DNA of 17,482 nucleotides from Bacillota bacterium (lineage in GTDB: Bacteria > Bacillota > Clostridia > Lachnospirales > Lachnospiraceae), in contig JAEZKD010000141.1 in the NCBI GenBank assembly GCA_023415655.1, positions 1 to 17,482 of the forward strand, given 5' to 3'. The translations under genes and the position numbers were made by a program. The notes beneath the pieces were generated by a model. It was not told the origin of the DNA. It searched no databases and saw only the letters and a program-made list of their open reading frames with translations. Positions 7,198 to 14,555 of the stretch are shown here, piece after piece. Positions within the stretch are counted from its first letter, which is position 1. Each line of letters begins with the position of its first letter.

Positions 7198-8214
7198 ATG
7201 TCTATTAAAAAAATCGTACTCTCTGTTCTTTTCTGTTTTATCCTATGTATCTCTCAATTTCCAACTGTGGTTCATGCTAGTACCTACATGCCATCTTATA
7301 TGGATTTACTCCTACCACAAACAATGGAGCTTGCAATCGGTGAAGAAGTAAGCTTACTTTCAAGACCTTATATTTATGGAGCATTTACGTTCAAAAGTAG
7401 TAAAACAAGCGTTGCTTCTGTAGATGATTTTGGTATGATAACCGCAAAAAAAGAAGGCACCACAACGATTACAGTTACCTTCTCTTCTTCTAGTATCAAA
7501 TTTAAAGTGGTTGTTGTCAAAACGACTCTGACCTTGAACAAAGCAAGCCTCATACTCGAACCATCAAAGGAGTATCAATTACTTGCATCTACCTCGAACG
7601 ACTCTTGTGTTACCTATAAGAGTAGCAAAAAAAGCATTGCAACGATTGATGAGAATGGTATGATTACTGCCATAAAGCCAGGAGAAACCATAATCACTGC
7701 AACTGCAAATTCAACGAAAGCAACTTGTAAGGTCGTAGTAAAACCACCAACCCTTCAACTCAACCAATCCAGCATAACCTTATTTCGTAACGGTACTTAT
7801 CTCTTAAAGGCTACCGTTTCCAACCAAGCCATACCAACTTATAAGTCTAGCCATAAAAGTGTTGCAACTATTGATGCACAAGGTAGAATCACTGCGATCA
7901 AACACGGCACATCAACGATTACTGCTACGGTCAATGGTAGTAAAGCTACTTGTATCGTTACAGTCAAACAGCCTACGATTACTTTATCTAATACTGAGCT
8001 TTCCCTCATCGTTGGGCAACAACATACGTTAAACGCTAATGTCTCTTCTGGTAACCAGCCAAGCTTTCAATCAAGTAATCGTTCCATCGTCACTGTAGAT
8101 TCGAATGGTCTTTTAACCCCCAAAAAGCAAGGCAGTGCTTATATAACCGTCTCAGAGGATGGTGTAAAAACAAAATGTAAGGTGACAGTCAGCACCGCCA
8201 CCTTACAAAAGTAA
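7198..8214 (+). CDS. Secreted protein of four bacterial Ig-like (BIG_2) domains
   Basis: A 338-residue exported protein. Residues 1-26 are a Sec signal peptide (MSIKKIVLSVLFCFILC, cleavage after VHA). The rest is four tandem BIG_2 domains, at about 40-108, 109-183, 184-257 and 258-331. Each carries the family pattern of a SS-S-A-VD--G-ITA-K-G-TTIT core ending in a C-VTV strand. Domains 2 and 3 are the most alike (TYKSSKKSIATID versus TYKSSHKSVATID), suggesting recent duplication. Such domains are structural or adhesive modules of surface proteins. There is no LPXTG motif, SLH repeat or transmembrane anchor, so the protein is released or held non-covalently. The GGAGG ribosome site is close to the ATG and may be masked by a hairpin. 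It is convergent with the cell-wall hydrolase gene. Confidence 0.9.
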   Translation: MSIKKIVLSVLFCFILCISQFPTVVHASTYMPSYMDLLLPQTMELAIGEEVSLLSRPYIYGAFTFKSSKTSVASVDDFGMITAKKEGTTTITVTFSSSSIKFKVVVVKTTLTLNKASLILEPSKEYQLLASTSNDSCVTYKSSKKSIATIDENGMITAIKPGETIITATANSTKATCKVVVKPPTLQLNQSSITLFRNGTYLLKATVSNQAIPTYKSSHKSVATIDAQGRITAIKHGTSTITATVNGSKATCIVTVKQPTITLSNTELSLIVGQQHTLNANVSSGNQPSFQSSNRSIVTVDSNGLLTPKKQGSAYITVSEDGVKTKCKVTVSTATLQK

Positions 8215-8246
8215 ATCAATTATGTTCGGAATAATGTTACAAGAAC

Positions 8247-8264
8247 TTTGAGCCTAGACTCAAA
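8247..8264. other. Short inverted repeat between convergent genes
   Basis: TTTGAG (8247-8252) and CTCAAA (8259-8264) flank a 6-base loop between the BIG_2 and hydrolase genes. It may help end transcripts from either side, but it is short, AT-rich and lacks T-runs. Confidence 0.3.
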
Positions 8265-8298
8265 AACATGAACACATTACCAATTCATCATGTACGAA

Positions 8299-10161
8299 TT
8301 AATCAAAAATTCTCCAAGCCACAATAAAGTTAGAACTCCACCAAGAACCTAGTTCACGATAAACGATTTTACCACTACTTGAGGAGGCATCGATTACCAT
8401 ACCATTGCCCGCCGCAATTCCTACATGGCCTCGAACTACTACGATATCTCCTGCCTTGATATTAGAGAAGCTTGAGATTCTCTTATATTTTCCAACATTT
8501 CTCCAACCACTTGAGGTTAGATAACTTTGCTTCACACCAATCTGATTTAAGCACCAGTAAACAAAACCAGAACAGTCAAAGGAATTTGGTCCCTTTGCAC
8601 CATATACATAAGGCTTACCAAGTTTTGATTTGGCAACGCTAATTAAGGAACTAACACTTGCAGACATACTACCACTGTTAGAGGACGTATTGCTGTTACT
8701 TGTGTTTCCTGAACTATTGGAATTGTTCGAGCTTTGATTCGAACTACTTTGATTCGAGCTTTGATTTGAGCTACTTTGGTTATTCGAAGATTGACTACTT
8801 TGTGTATTGCTAGAAGTTCCAGAAGAAGCTTTCACAACATCAGAGCTTGTCAATTTGGACATCGTACGAACACCAACATTACCATCTGCACCAAGTCCAT
8901 TATTTCTCTGGAAGGATTTCACTGCCGCTTCAGTAGCATCACCAAAATATCCAGTATTACTTCCTGAAGTTAAGTAACCATATTTAATCAACAGTTCTTG
9001 TACACGTTTCACGGTATCTCCACTATCACCAAGGATTAAACCATTTGAAACTGCACTTGAGCTATTCAAAACGTCTCTTGTGGATGGTCCTAAATATCCA
9101 TCAACAACCAAGTCATTTCTAGATTGGAACTGCTTCACAGCAGCCATCGTATCATTTCCATACGTACCATCTGGTGTGGTTGTTAAGTAACCAAGTTCTT
9201 TTAATCTTTCTTGAGCTGCAAGAACGATATCACTCTTTTCACCGTAAGATATTAAGTTAGGCTTTGCCTCTCCACTATACAGTAATTCCGTAGTCATGAT
9301 TCCAACTTTACCATCCGCAGAAAGACCATTATTTTCTTGCATTTTCTTTACTGCAGCTTCCGTTACATCACCAAAATATCCTGTAACTTGATCTGCTGTT
9401 GCAAGATATCCCATCTCATACAGACGTGTCTGGATACGTTTGATATCACTACCTTCCATCCCCAATTTCGCTGTATATTTCTTAGCATCCTCGGATAATA
9501 ACATTTCCTTTGTATCTGGTCCGATGATACCATCCTGTTTTAAATCATTTTGACGTTGGAACATCTTAACAGATTCGGAAGTGATACTACCATAATAATT
9601 GGTTGGTTCTGCGTAATCCATGAAGCCAAGGTCCATTAATCGTTGCTGAATCTCAGCAACCGAACTATGAACTACACCTACAGTATAAAACTTAGGAGCT
9701 GGTTCTTCCTCTGGCTCCTCTTCTTTTTCATTCTCAATGTCTTCTTCTGGTGTTGTTACTTCTTCACCCTCTGTTGCATCCAAAGCTAAGTTCTCTTCCA
9801 CATTCTCATGTGCTATCGTAGAATCTTCAGCTTCCATACTTAATAGGTGACTTACTCCTTCTTCCTCAGGATTGTCCACCGTCTCGCCATCCGATGTTGT
9901 TGTATCCTCTTTTGCATATGGATTATCAGCACTTAATATGTTAGGCACTACCTCGTTCGTAGCATTCTCTTCACTTCTTGCAATATTTAGAATGTCATAT
10001 GCTAATTCATTCATATCTACATTTTCTACAGTTTCAACGTGATTGACCGTTTGTGCTGAACTACCTTTTTCATTGCTAGGCACAACAACCGCTATCATCA
10101 AACCACATACGGTTACCGTTGCTATGATATGTAGCTTCGTTTTTTTCCATATTGGCGTCAT
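8299..10161 (-). CDS. Exported peptidoglycan hydrolase: four PG_binding_1 repeats plus NlpC/P60
   Basis: A 620-residue cell-wall enzyme. Residues 7-28 are a signal peptide or membrane anchor. Residues 40-156 are an acidic disordered stalk. Four PG_binding_1 repeats follow (about 166-222, 235-295, 307-365, 378-438), each with the RL-ELGY-----G-FG--T--AVK-FQ--NGL--DG--G pattern. A Ser/Asn/Gln-rich linker (445-500) leads to a C-terminal NlpC/P60 domain (502-620). Catalytic Cys530 lies in FDCSGF and His579 in RGHVGIA. The third polar position, usually His, appears to be Asp591 in MVIDASSSSG. The enzyme should cut peptide stems of peptidoglycan (D-gamma-Glu-diamino acid endopeptidase type) during growth or cell separation. 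The ATG ribosome site (AAGGGA) is 12 bases away, longer than usual. It appears monocistronic. Confidence 0.93.
   Translation of the reverse strand: MTPIWKKTKLHIIATVTVCGLMIAVVVPSNEKGSSAQTVNHVETVENVDMNELAYDILNIARSEENATNEVVPNILSADNPYAKEDTTTSDGETVDNPEEEGVSHLLSMEAEDSTIAHENVEENLALDATEGEEVTTPEEDIENEKEEEPEEEPAPKFYTVGVVHSSVAEIQQRLMDLGFMDYAEPTNYYGSITSESVKMFQRQNDLKQDGIIGPDTKEMLLSEDAKKYTAKLGMEGSDIKRIQTRLYEMGYLATADQVTGYFGDVTEAAVKKMQENNGLSADGKVGIMTTELLYSGEAKPNLISYGEKSDIVLAAQERLKELGYLTTTPDGTYGNDTMAAVKQFQSRNDLVVDGYLGPSTRDVLNSSSAVSNGLILGDSGDTVKRVQELLIKYGYLTSGSNTGYFGDATEAAVKSFQRNNGLGADGNVGVRTMSKLTSSDVVKASSGTSSNTQSSQSSNNQSSSNQSSNQSSSNQSSNNSNSSGNTSNSNTSSNSGSMSASVSSLISVAKSKLGKPYVYGAKGPNSFDCSGFVYWCLNQIGVKQSYLTSSGWRNVGKYKRISSFSNIKAGDIVVVRGHVGIAAGNGMVIDASSSSGKIVYRELGSWWSSNFIVAWRIFD
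8726..8779 (-). repeat. Two 27-base tandem repeats in the Ser/Asn/Gln linker
   Basis: Units at 8726-8752 and 8753-8779 match at 24 of 27 bases and encode repeats of the SSNQSSNQS type within the hydrolase linker. Such in-frame repeats can change copy number and thus linker length. Confidence 0.75.
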
Positions 10162-10299
10162 ATTAGTTTCAATCCCTTCTTTGGCTTATAGTTTCTTTTT
10201 ATTTCTATATCTTCTTCTATGTTTTCCCATATTTTCCTACGTAATGGTATGTTTCTGGTATTTATTGGGTTTGTTTCATTTATTTCAAGCCCTTTTACA

Positions 10300-10305
10300 A
10301 TTATA
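10300..10305 (-). promoter_or_regulatory. Probable -10 element of the hydrolase gene
   Basis: On the minus strand TATAAT at 10300-10305, about 139 bases before the start codon, would give a purine-rich leader of roughly 130 bases. No TTGACA-like -35 sits at 16-18 bases. An inverted repeat at 10306-10330 covers that position, which suggests regulated initiation. Confidence 0.45.
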
Positions 10306-10330
10306 TCACAAAAATGTGTCTAAATTGTGA
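10306..10330. promoter_or_regulatory. Inverted repeat over the -35 region of the hydrolase promoter
   Basis: TCACAA (10306-10311) and TTGTGA (10325-10330) are 13 bases apart, immediately upstream of the putative -10 of the hydrolase gene. The spacing would place the half-sites about 1.8 helical turns apart, suitable for a dimeric regulator. The regulator is unknown. Confidence 0.35.
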
Positions 10331-10337
10331 CATAAAT

Positions 10338-10445
10338 GTTTATTTTTTTTCAATATTTGTGTTTTTAATTTCTTATAAGATGAGTTGTTGTCTAATTTCA
10401 TTCTAGGATTCAGCAAAATACAGATAACAGAAAAATACAAATATA
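10338..10445. other. AT-rich spacer with no recognisable element
   Basis: This stretch lies inside the 347-base gap (10162-10508) between the divergent hydrolase and transporter genes. Apart from the promoter elements listed separately, the gap shows only T-rich or A-rich sequence, with no hairpin, conserved RNA element or plausible small gene. Confidence 0.5.
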
Positions 10446-10474
10446 TTGACAATTATGTTTTTAATCAGTATATT
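10446..10474 (+). promoter_or_regulatory. Promoter of the EamA-type transporter gene
   Basis: Perfect -35 TTGACA (10446-10451), a 17-base spacer and -10 TATATT (10469-10474). The predicted start near 10481 leaves a leader of about 28 bases before the ATG. Confidence 0.85.
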
Positions 10475-10508
10475 TAGTTAGCATATTAAATTTGGGAAGA
10501 GGTGTATT

Positions 10509-11417
10509 ATGTGGTTTTTATTTGCTCTACTTACAACCCTCGCATGGGGTACAGCAGATTTGTTTTATAAGAAGGGTTCCGATAGCAATGATAAATACAG
10601 CCATATTAAGATAGTAATTATGGTTGGTCTCGTTATGGGTATCCACGGGTTTGGGTATATGATCACAAAACAAATTAATTTTTCTCCATACCAAATGCTA
10701 AGATATTTGCCAGTTTCCTTATGTTATATTATCTCAATGGTATTTGGCTACATTGGTCTTCGATACATCGAGTTATCGATTTCCTCTCCGATTCAGAATT
10801 CCTCTGGAGCGGTAACAGCAATCTTGCTTTTCATCTTCTTTCGTCAAAAGATCTCGTTCCCTGCATTTCTAGCGATTGTTATTATATCTCTTGGTATCCT
10901 TGGAATCGCTATTCTAGAAAAGAAAAAAGAGGATGAGATTTTAAGATTAGAAAACCAAACCGTAGATCCAAAATATAAAATCGGATTCCTAGCAATTATA
11001 TTTCCAATCTTATATTGTATCATTGATGGATTGGGAAGCTTTGCAGATGGAATATACTTAGATGAATTACAATTAATCAGTGAGACTGATGCTTTGCTTG
11101 CCTATGAATTTACGTTCTTTCTATGTGCAGTGATTGCTTTTATTTACTTTAGAGTAGTGAAAAAGCAAAAGTTTCATATCATCAAAGAACGTGATAAAGG
11201 CTATGCTGCAATCTTTGAAACCATTGGTCAATTCTTTTATGTATTTGCAATGTCAGGTAGTGCTATTATCGCTGCACCTTTGATTTCTGCATACAGTGTA
11301 GTATCTGTTATATTGTCACGTATTTTCTTAAAAGAAAAGCTGTCCAAGAAATATTATATTGTTATCCTCTTTGTTATCTTCGGTATTGCATTACTTGGAT
11401 TATCAGAGGAACTTTAA
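10509..11417 (+). CDS. EamA/DMT-superfamily transporter
   Basis: A 302-residue integral membrane protein with about ten hydrophobic segments in two halves, the layout of drug/metabolite transporters of the EamA type. The start MWFLFALLTTLAWGTADLFYKKG matches the first EamA helix. Residues about 138-160 form a charged cytoplasmic loop between the halves. The second half ends with the usual SAYSVVSVILSRIFLKEKLS segment and a final helix (VILFVIFGIALLGL). Such proteins export or import small metabolites; the substrate is unknown. The AGAGGTG ribosome site is 5-6 bases before the ATG. It is a single-gene unit with a near-consensus promoter and a very strong terminator, which suggests steady expression. 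Confidence 0.9.
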   Translation: MWFLFALLTTLAWGTADLFYKKGSDSNDKYSHIKIVIMVGLVMGIHGFGYMITKQINFSPYQMLRYLPVSLCYIISMVFGYIGLRYIELSISSPIQNSSGAVTAILLFIFFRQKISFPAFLAIVIISLGILGIAILEKKKEDEILRLENQTVDPKYKIGFLAIIFPILYCIIDGLGSFADGIYLDELQLISETDALLAYEFTFFLCAVIAFIYFRVVKKQKFHIIKERDKGYAAIFETIGQFFYVFAMSGSAIIAAPLISAYSVVSVILSRIFLKEKLSKKYYIVILFVIFGIALLGLSEEL

Positions 11418-11423
11418 ACTTAA

Positions 11424-11463
11424 AAAGGGGGTTTCGCAGCTTGAATGCTGCGAAACCCCCTTT
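11424..11463. terminator. Strong bidirectional terminator
   Basis: A perfect 17-base stem (11424-11440 with 11447-11463), including GGGGG/CCCCC and a GCAGC/GCTGC top, has a 6-base loop TTGAAT. An A-run precedes it and TTT ends it, so it serves both the transporter gene and the convergent C_GCAxxG gene. Confidence 0.95.
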
Positions 11464-11479
11464 AGTTGTACTACAATGT

Positions 11480-11956
11480 TTAGCGTAATTCTTTTTGCTC
11501 TTTGATGAATTCTTCCATAATCTTTGCCGCTGTACCAACAAGGTCTACACATGGTCTTTTTTTATAGTACTCCACCGTACGTTGCTCTGGTACTGGGCTC
11601 TCCTTCTGTGTTCCTAAGCCCAATAATTCTCTACATATAATGGAATGATTCTCTTGCTCAAATCGCTTTGCAAGTTCTTGAATTCTAGTATAATGCTCTG
11701 CTTTTAATTCATGATTCTTCGTATCCGTATAGCCATATAGCAATCCACAGACCATGAACATTCCAGTAACTGCTCCGCAGACCTCTCTAAGTCTACCCAT
11801 TCCACCCCCAAAAGAGGAACTGATGCGCAATGCTATCTCAGAATCCATTCCATATTCATCGCAGAACGCTAAAAACACAGATTGTGAACAATTATACCCC
11901 TCTTTAAAGTATTCCATTGCTAATTTTGCATGATCTACTTCCTTCACAATTCCCAT
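11480..11956 (-). CDS. C_GCAxxG_C_C family cysteine-rich protein
   Basis: A 158-residue protein of the C_GCAxxG_C_C family (TIGR01909-type). The cysteine pattern is visible: Cys23 in GYNCSQSV, a Gly-rich SSSFGGGMGRLREVCGAVTG segment with Cys60, then Cys70, Cys108 in SIICRELLG and Cys136 in RPCVDLV. The canonical CGAxTG core reads CGAVTG. Members are thought to bind a redox cofactor or metal through these cysteines, but no reaction is established. No signal peptide is present, so it should be cytosolic. An in-frame GTG one codon upstream (11959) is also possible; AGAGG is 6 bases from the GTG and 9 from the ATG. It has its own promoter just downstream of the MalY-type gene. Confidence 0.85.
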   Translation of the reverse strand: MGIVKEVDHAKLAMEYFKEGYNCSQSVFLAFCDEYGMDSEIALRISSSFGGGMGRLREVCGAVTGMFMVCGLLYGYTDTKNHELKAEHYTRIQELAKRFEQENHSIICRELLGLGTQKESPVPEQRTVEYYKKRPCVDLVGTAAKIMEEFIKEQKELR

Positions 11957-12005
11957 CACTCATTACCTCTACTCTTAATCATTTTTACTTGCACCTTTTC
12001 TTATA

Positions 12006-12033
12006 ATGATAAAGAATTCCTTGAGAATGTCAA
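12006..12033 (-). promoter_or_regulatory. Promoter of the C_GCAxxG gene
   Basis: On the minus strand a perfect -35 TTGACA (12028-12033), a 16-base spacer and -10 TATCAT (12006-12011) lie in the gap after the MalY-type gene. No terminator is seen in that gap, so read-through from the methionine genes is also possible. Confidence 0.65.
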
Positions 12034-12057
12034 TCCATATGTAAAAGTAATGTTTTC

Positions 12058-13260
12058 CTATCGCTCAATGATCTGTTCTTCCTTTAATACCATTTCTATA
12101 CGAGAGAAGGCCAACTCTAGAATACTGCGAGGGCAAGCCACATTAATTCTTTGAAAACCTTCCCCTGAGGCTCCAAACATAGTTCCCTCATCCAACCATA
12201 GACGAGCTTTCTCTACAAGCAATCTACGAATTGTTTCCTCAGACTTTTTTAATCCACGAAAATCGAGCCATAAAAGATAAGTGCCTTCTGGCTCTATTAA
12301 TTGAATTTGAGGAATTCTTTCTTTTAGAAACGTACGAACAAAATCAATGTTTTCTTGAATGTATGTAAGCACGTCTATAAACCATGGCTCACCAGCTTCA
12401 TAAGCTGTCGCACAGGCAACTAAGCCCATCGTATTGAGCTGACTATAACCTGTCGTCGCAATTTGTTTTTTTAATTGATGTCTCAATTTGGAATTTGGTA
12501 CAAAGATATTGGAAACTTGAAGACCTGCTAAATTAAAGGTTTTACTTGGTGAGGTACATACAATGACCTGATCTCTGATCACCTTACAAAGATTCGCAAA
12601 AACATGATGCTTATGCCCTGGAAATACAAAATCATGGTGAATTTCATCACTAACAACGATCACTTGATGCCTGATGCAAATCCTTGCAAGCTCATCTAAT
12701 TCCTCATGAGTCCAAACTCTCCCAACAGGATTATGAGGACTACAAAAAATAAATAACTTGATTTTATTCTTTATAATCTTTTGCTCCAAATCCTGAAAAT
12801 CGATCGAATAACGTCCATTCTTAGTAAGCACTAAGGTATTATCTACTTCAATCCTTTTGTTATCCCTGATCACTTCACCAAAGGGATAGTAAACTGGACG
12901 CTGTATAAGAACAGCATCCCCTTCCTTCGTGAATGCTTGGATTGCCATAGCGATTGCAAACACAACCCCTGGCGTTTTCACTAACCAGTTAGGTTCAACA
13001 TCCCAATCATGTCTTTGCTTCATCCATTTCTTTATCGGTTCAAAATAGCCCTCTATCACTTCTGTATAACCAAAGATTCCATGTTCCACACGTTGGCACA
13101 TAGCGTCTAAGATTGGTTTTGCGGTTTGAAAATCCATATCAGCTACCCACAGTGGTAACACATCAGCAGGAAGACCCTTACGAGTAGCAAAATCATATTT
13201 TAAACTATTTGTATGCTTACGATCAATTATTTGATCGAGAGAATTCTTTCTTAAATCCAT
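12058..13260 (-). CDS. MalY/PatB-type PLP-dependent C-S lyase (cystathionine beta-lyase)
   Basis: A 400-residue fold-type I aminotransferase-like enzyme of the MalY/PatB family. The N-terminal LPLWVADMDF and GIFGYTEV segments are diagnostic of this group. FCSPHNPVGRVW (about 172-183) and SDEIHHDFVF (204-213, Asp205 binding the cofactor ring) are followed by the PLP lysine, Lys240, in SPSKTFNLAGLQ. Characterised relatives cleave cystathionine to homocysteine, pyruvate and ammonia, or desulfurate cysteine. The gene starts inside the end of the cystathionine gamma-synthase-type gene (10-base overlap), with an AAGGGAG ribosome site 6 bases before the ATG, so the two are translationally coupled. 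That pairing favours the beta-lyase step of methionine synthesis over an aminotransferase role. Confidence 0.92.
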   Translation of the reverse strand: MDLRKNSLDQIIDRKHTNSLKYDFATRKGLPADVLPLWVADMDFQTAKPILDAMCQRVEHGIFGYTEVIEGYFEPIKKWMKQRHDWDVEPNWLVKTPGVVFAIAMAIQAFTKEGDAVLIQRPVYYPFGEVIRDNKRIEVDNTLVLTKNGRYSIDFQDLEQKIIKNKIKLFIFCSPHNPVGRVWTHEELDELARICIRHQVIVVSDEIHHDFVFPGHKHHVFANLCKVIRDQVIVCTSPSKTFNLAGLQVSNIFVPNSKLRHQLKKQIATTGYSQLNTMGLVACATAYEAGEPWFIDVLTYIQENIDFVRTFLKERIPQIQLIEPEGTYLLWLDFRGLKKSEETIRRLLVEKARLWLDEGTMFGASGEGFQRINVACPRSILELAFSRIEMVLKEEQIIER

Positions 13261-14456
13261 TCCATACTCCCTTCTACTATCATGTCTCCTTCCTTTTCAT
13301 TTTTATGAAAGACTCTATCTAATTCCTTGATGAGATCCTTACTATCTTCAATACCAATGGAAAGACGAAGGATACGCTCATTGATTCCATTCTTCTTGCG
13401 TACCTCTACAGGCACCTCAGCATGAGTCTGTGTAATTGGATATGTAATTAACGTCTCAACTCCACCAAGACTCTCCGCAAAATGAATCAATCTAACTTCC
13501 TTTAAGATGGATAAGGCAAGCTCTACAGAGCTTACTTCAATTGTTATCATCCCTCCGAAGCCTCTTGCTTGACGTTTACAGACTTCATAATCTTTGCTTT
13601 CTTTGATTCCTGGATAGTATACTTTTTTTACATTCTTTTGCTGTAAAAGCCAGAATACAATTTCCTTAGCATTTTGTTCGATTCGCTCCATTCGAAGCGC
13701 TAAGGTTTTGATCCCTCTTAGAATTAGCCAGCTATCGAAAGGTGCTAGCCCTGCACCAATTGTTTTACTAATAAATCGAAGCTGCTGTGCAATGAAGTGA
13801 CTCGAAGTAATTGCAAAGCCTGCAATCGTATCATTATGGCCACCAAGATACTTCGTGCCACTATGGACCACGATATCAGCTCCCAACTCCAATGGATTTT
13901 GAAAATAAGGAGATAGAAAGGTATTATCAACGATCAAATATAAGCTATGCTTCTTCGCTATCTGAGCTGTTTTTCTAATATCAATCACGTTCATCATCGG
14001 ATTGGTTGGAGTTTCGATAAAAATGGCTTTTGTATTGGCTGTAATATAGGATTCTAGGTCTTCTAACTCAAAATCAACTTCACTCATTGTAATACCATTC
14101 TTTTTACTTATATGTGTAAAAAAGCGAATGCTTCCACCATATAAATCGCAATCTGTAATGAGATGATCACCTGGTGCAAAAAGCTCCATAACGGCTGAGA
14201 TTGCAGCCATTCCACTTGAAAAAGCGATTGCGTCTACCCCCTTTTCTAACGAGGTAATGACATGTTCTAACTGTTCTCTCGTTGGATTTTGTAGTCTCGA
14301 ATAATCATATCCAGTCCCTTCTCCAACACCAAAATGTGCAAAGGTTGCACTTTGATAAATTGGAAAACTGAGTGCTCCTGACTGATCACATGTTAGTTTT
14401 TTCCCATTTCCATAAATACATTTTGTTGCAATCTGATACTCCATCACAGCCACCAT
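13251..14456 (-). CDS. Cystathionine gamma-synthase-type trans-sulfuration enzyme
   Basis: A 401-residue PLP enzyme of the Cys/Met metabolism family. GYDYSRLQNPTR (49-60, the Tyr and Arg that contact the neighbouring subunit's PLP phosphate), SSGMAAI (80-86), VDNTFLSPYFQNP (176-188, Asp177 to the pyridine nitrogen) and HSGTKYLGGH (198-207, PLP Lys202) are all intact. So is the late SLGGVETLITYP substrate loop. It would join cysteine to an activated homoserine to give cystathionine. Gamma-lyase or O-acylhomoserine sulfhydrylase activity cannot be excluded from sequence, but the adjacent beta-lyase-type gene favours gamma-synthase. The ATG has AAGGA 5 bases upstream. It is preceded by a LysR gene on the same strand and overlaps the next gene. 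Confidence 0.92.
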   Translation of the reverse strand: MVAVMEYQIATKCIYGNGKKLTCDQSGALSFPIYQSATFAHFGVGEGTGYDYSRLQNPTREQLEHVITSLEKGVDAIAFSSGMAAISAVMELFAPGDHLITDCDLYGGSIRFFTHISKKNGITMSEVDFELEDLESYITANTKAIFIETPTNPMMNVIDIRKTAQIAKKHSLYLIVDNTFLSPYFQNPLELGADIVVHSGTKYLGGHNDTIAGFAITSSHFIAQQLRFISKTIGAGLAPFDSWLILRGIKTLALRMERIEQNAKEIVFWLLQQKNVKKVYYPGIKESKDYEVCKRQARGFGGMITIEVSSVELALSILKEVRLIHFAESLGGVETLITYPITQTHAEVPVEVRKKNGINERILRLSIGIEDSKDLIKELDRVFHKNEKEGDMIVEGSMEWI

Positions 14457-14481
14457 CTCTTTCCTTCTATCTTCTAAGATT

Positions 14482-14487
14482 ATTATA
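14482..14487 (-). promoter_or_regulatory. Probable -10 of the gamma-synthase gene
   Basis: On the minus strand TATAAT at 14482-14487, about 26 bases before the ATG. There is no TTGACA-like -35. A partial dyad at 14503-14517 occupies that position, as expected for an activator-dependent promoter. Confidence 0.5.
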
Positions 14488-14502
14488 CTAATTTCTGTAG
14501 CG

Positions 14503-14517
14503 ATAGGTATTACATAG
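14503..14517. promoter_or_regulatory. Candidate LysR binding site at the gamma-synthase promoter
   Basis: ATAGGTATTACATAG contains the dyad GTA-T-TAC with outer TA/TA matches and lies over the missing -35. LysR activators usually touch this region. It shares GGTAT with the site upstream of the LysR gene. Weak but positionally sensible. Confidence 0.3.
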
Positions 14518-14555
14518 ATTGAATGACTGGTTATAGGAAGAATGAATAACCACGC

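Noticed and set aside
10162..10299. Riboswitch (c-di-AMP type) in the leader of the cell-wall hydrolase
   Set aside because: The leader is of suitable size and such genes can carry this riboswitch, but the sequence is low-complexity purine-rich with no stable stems or conserved core.
6587..10337. Shared 13-mer TTGTGACATAAAT at 6587-6599 and 10325-10337
   Set aside because: Two 13-base matches in AT-rich DNA of this length are expected by chance, and the copies sit at different distances from their nearest promoters.
14457..14555. S-box or T-box riboswitch before the methionine-type genes
   Set aside because: The gap is only 99 bases and shows none of the conserved stems or the T-box motif; the promoter lies about 26 bases before the start codon.
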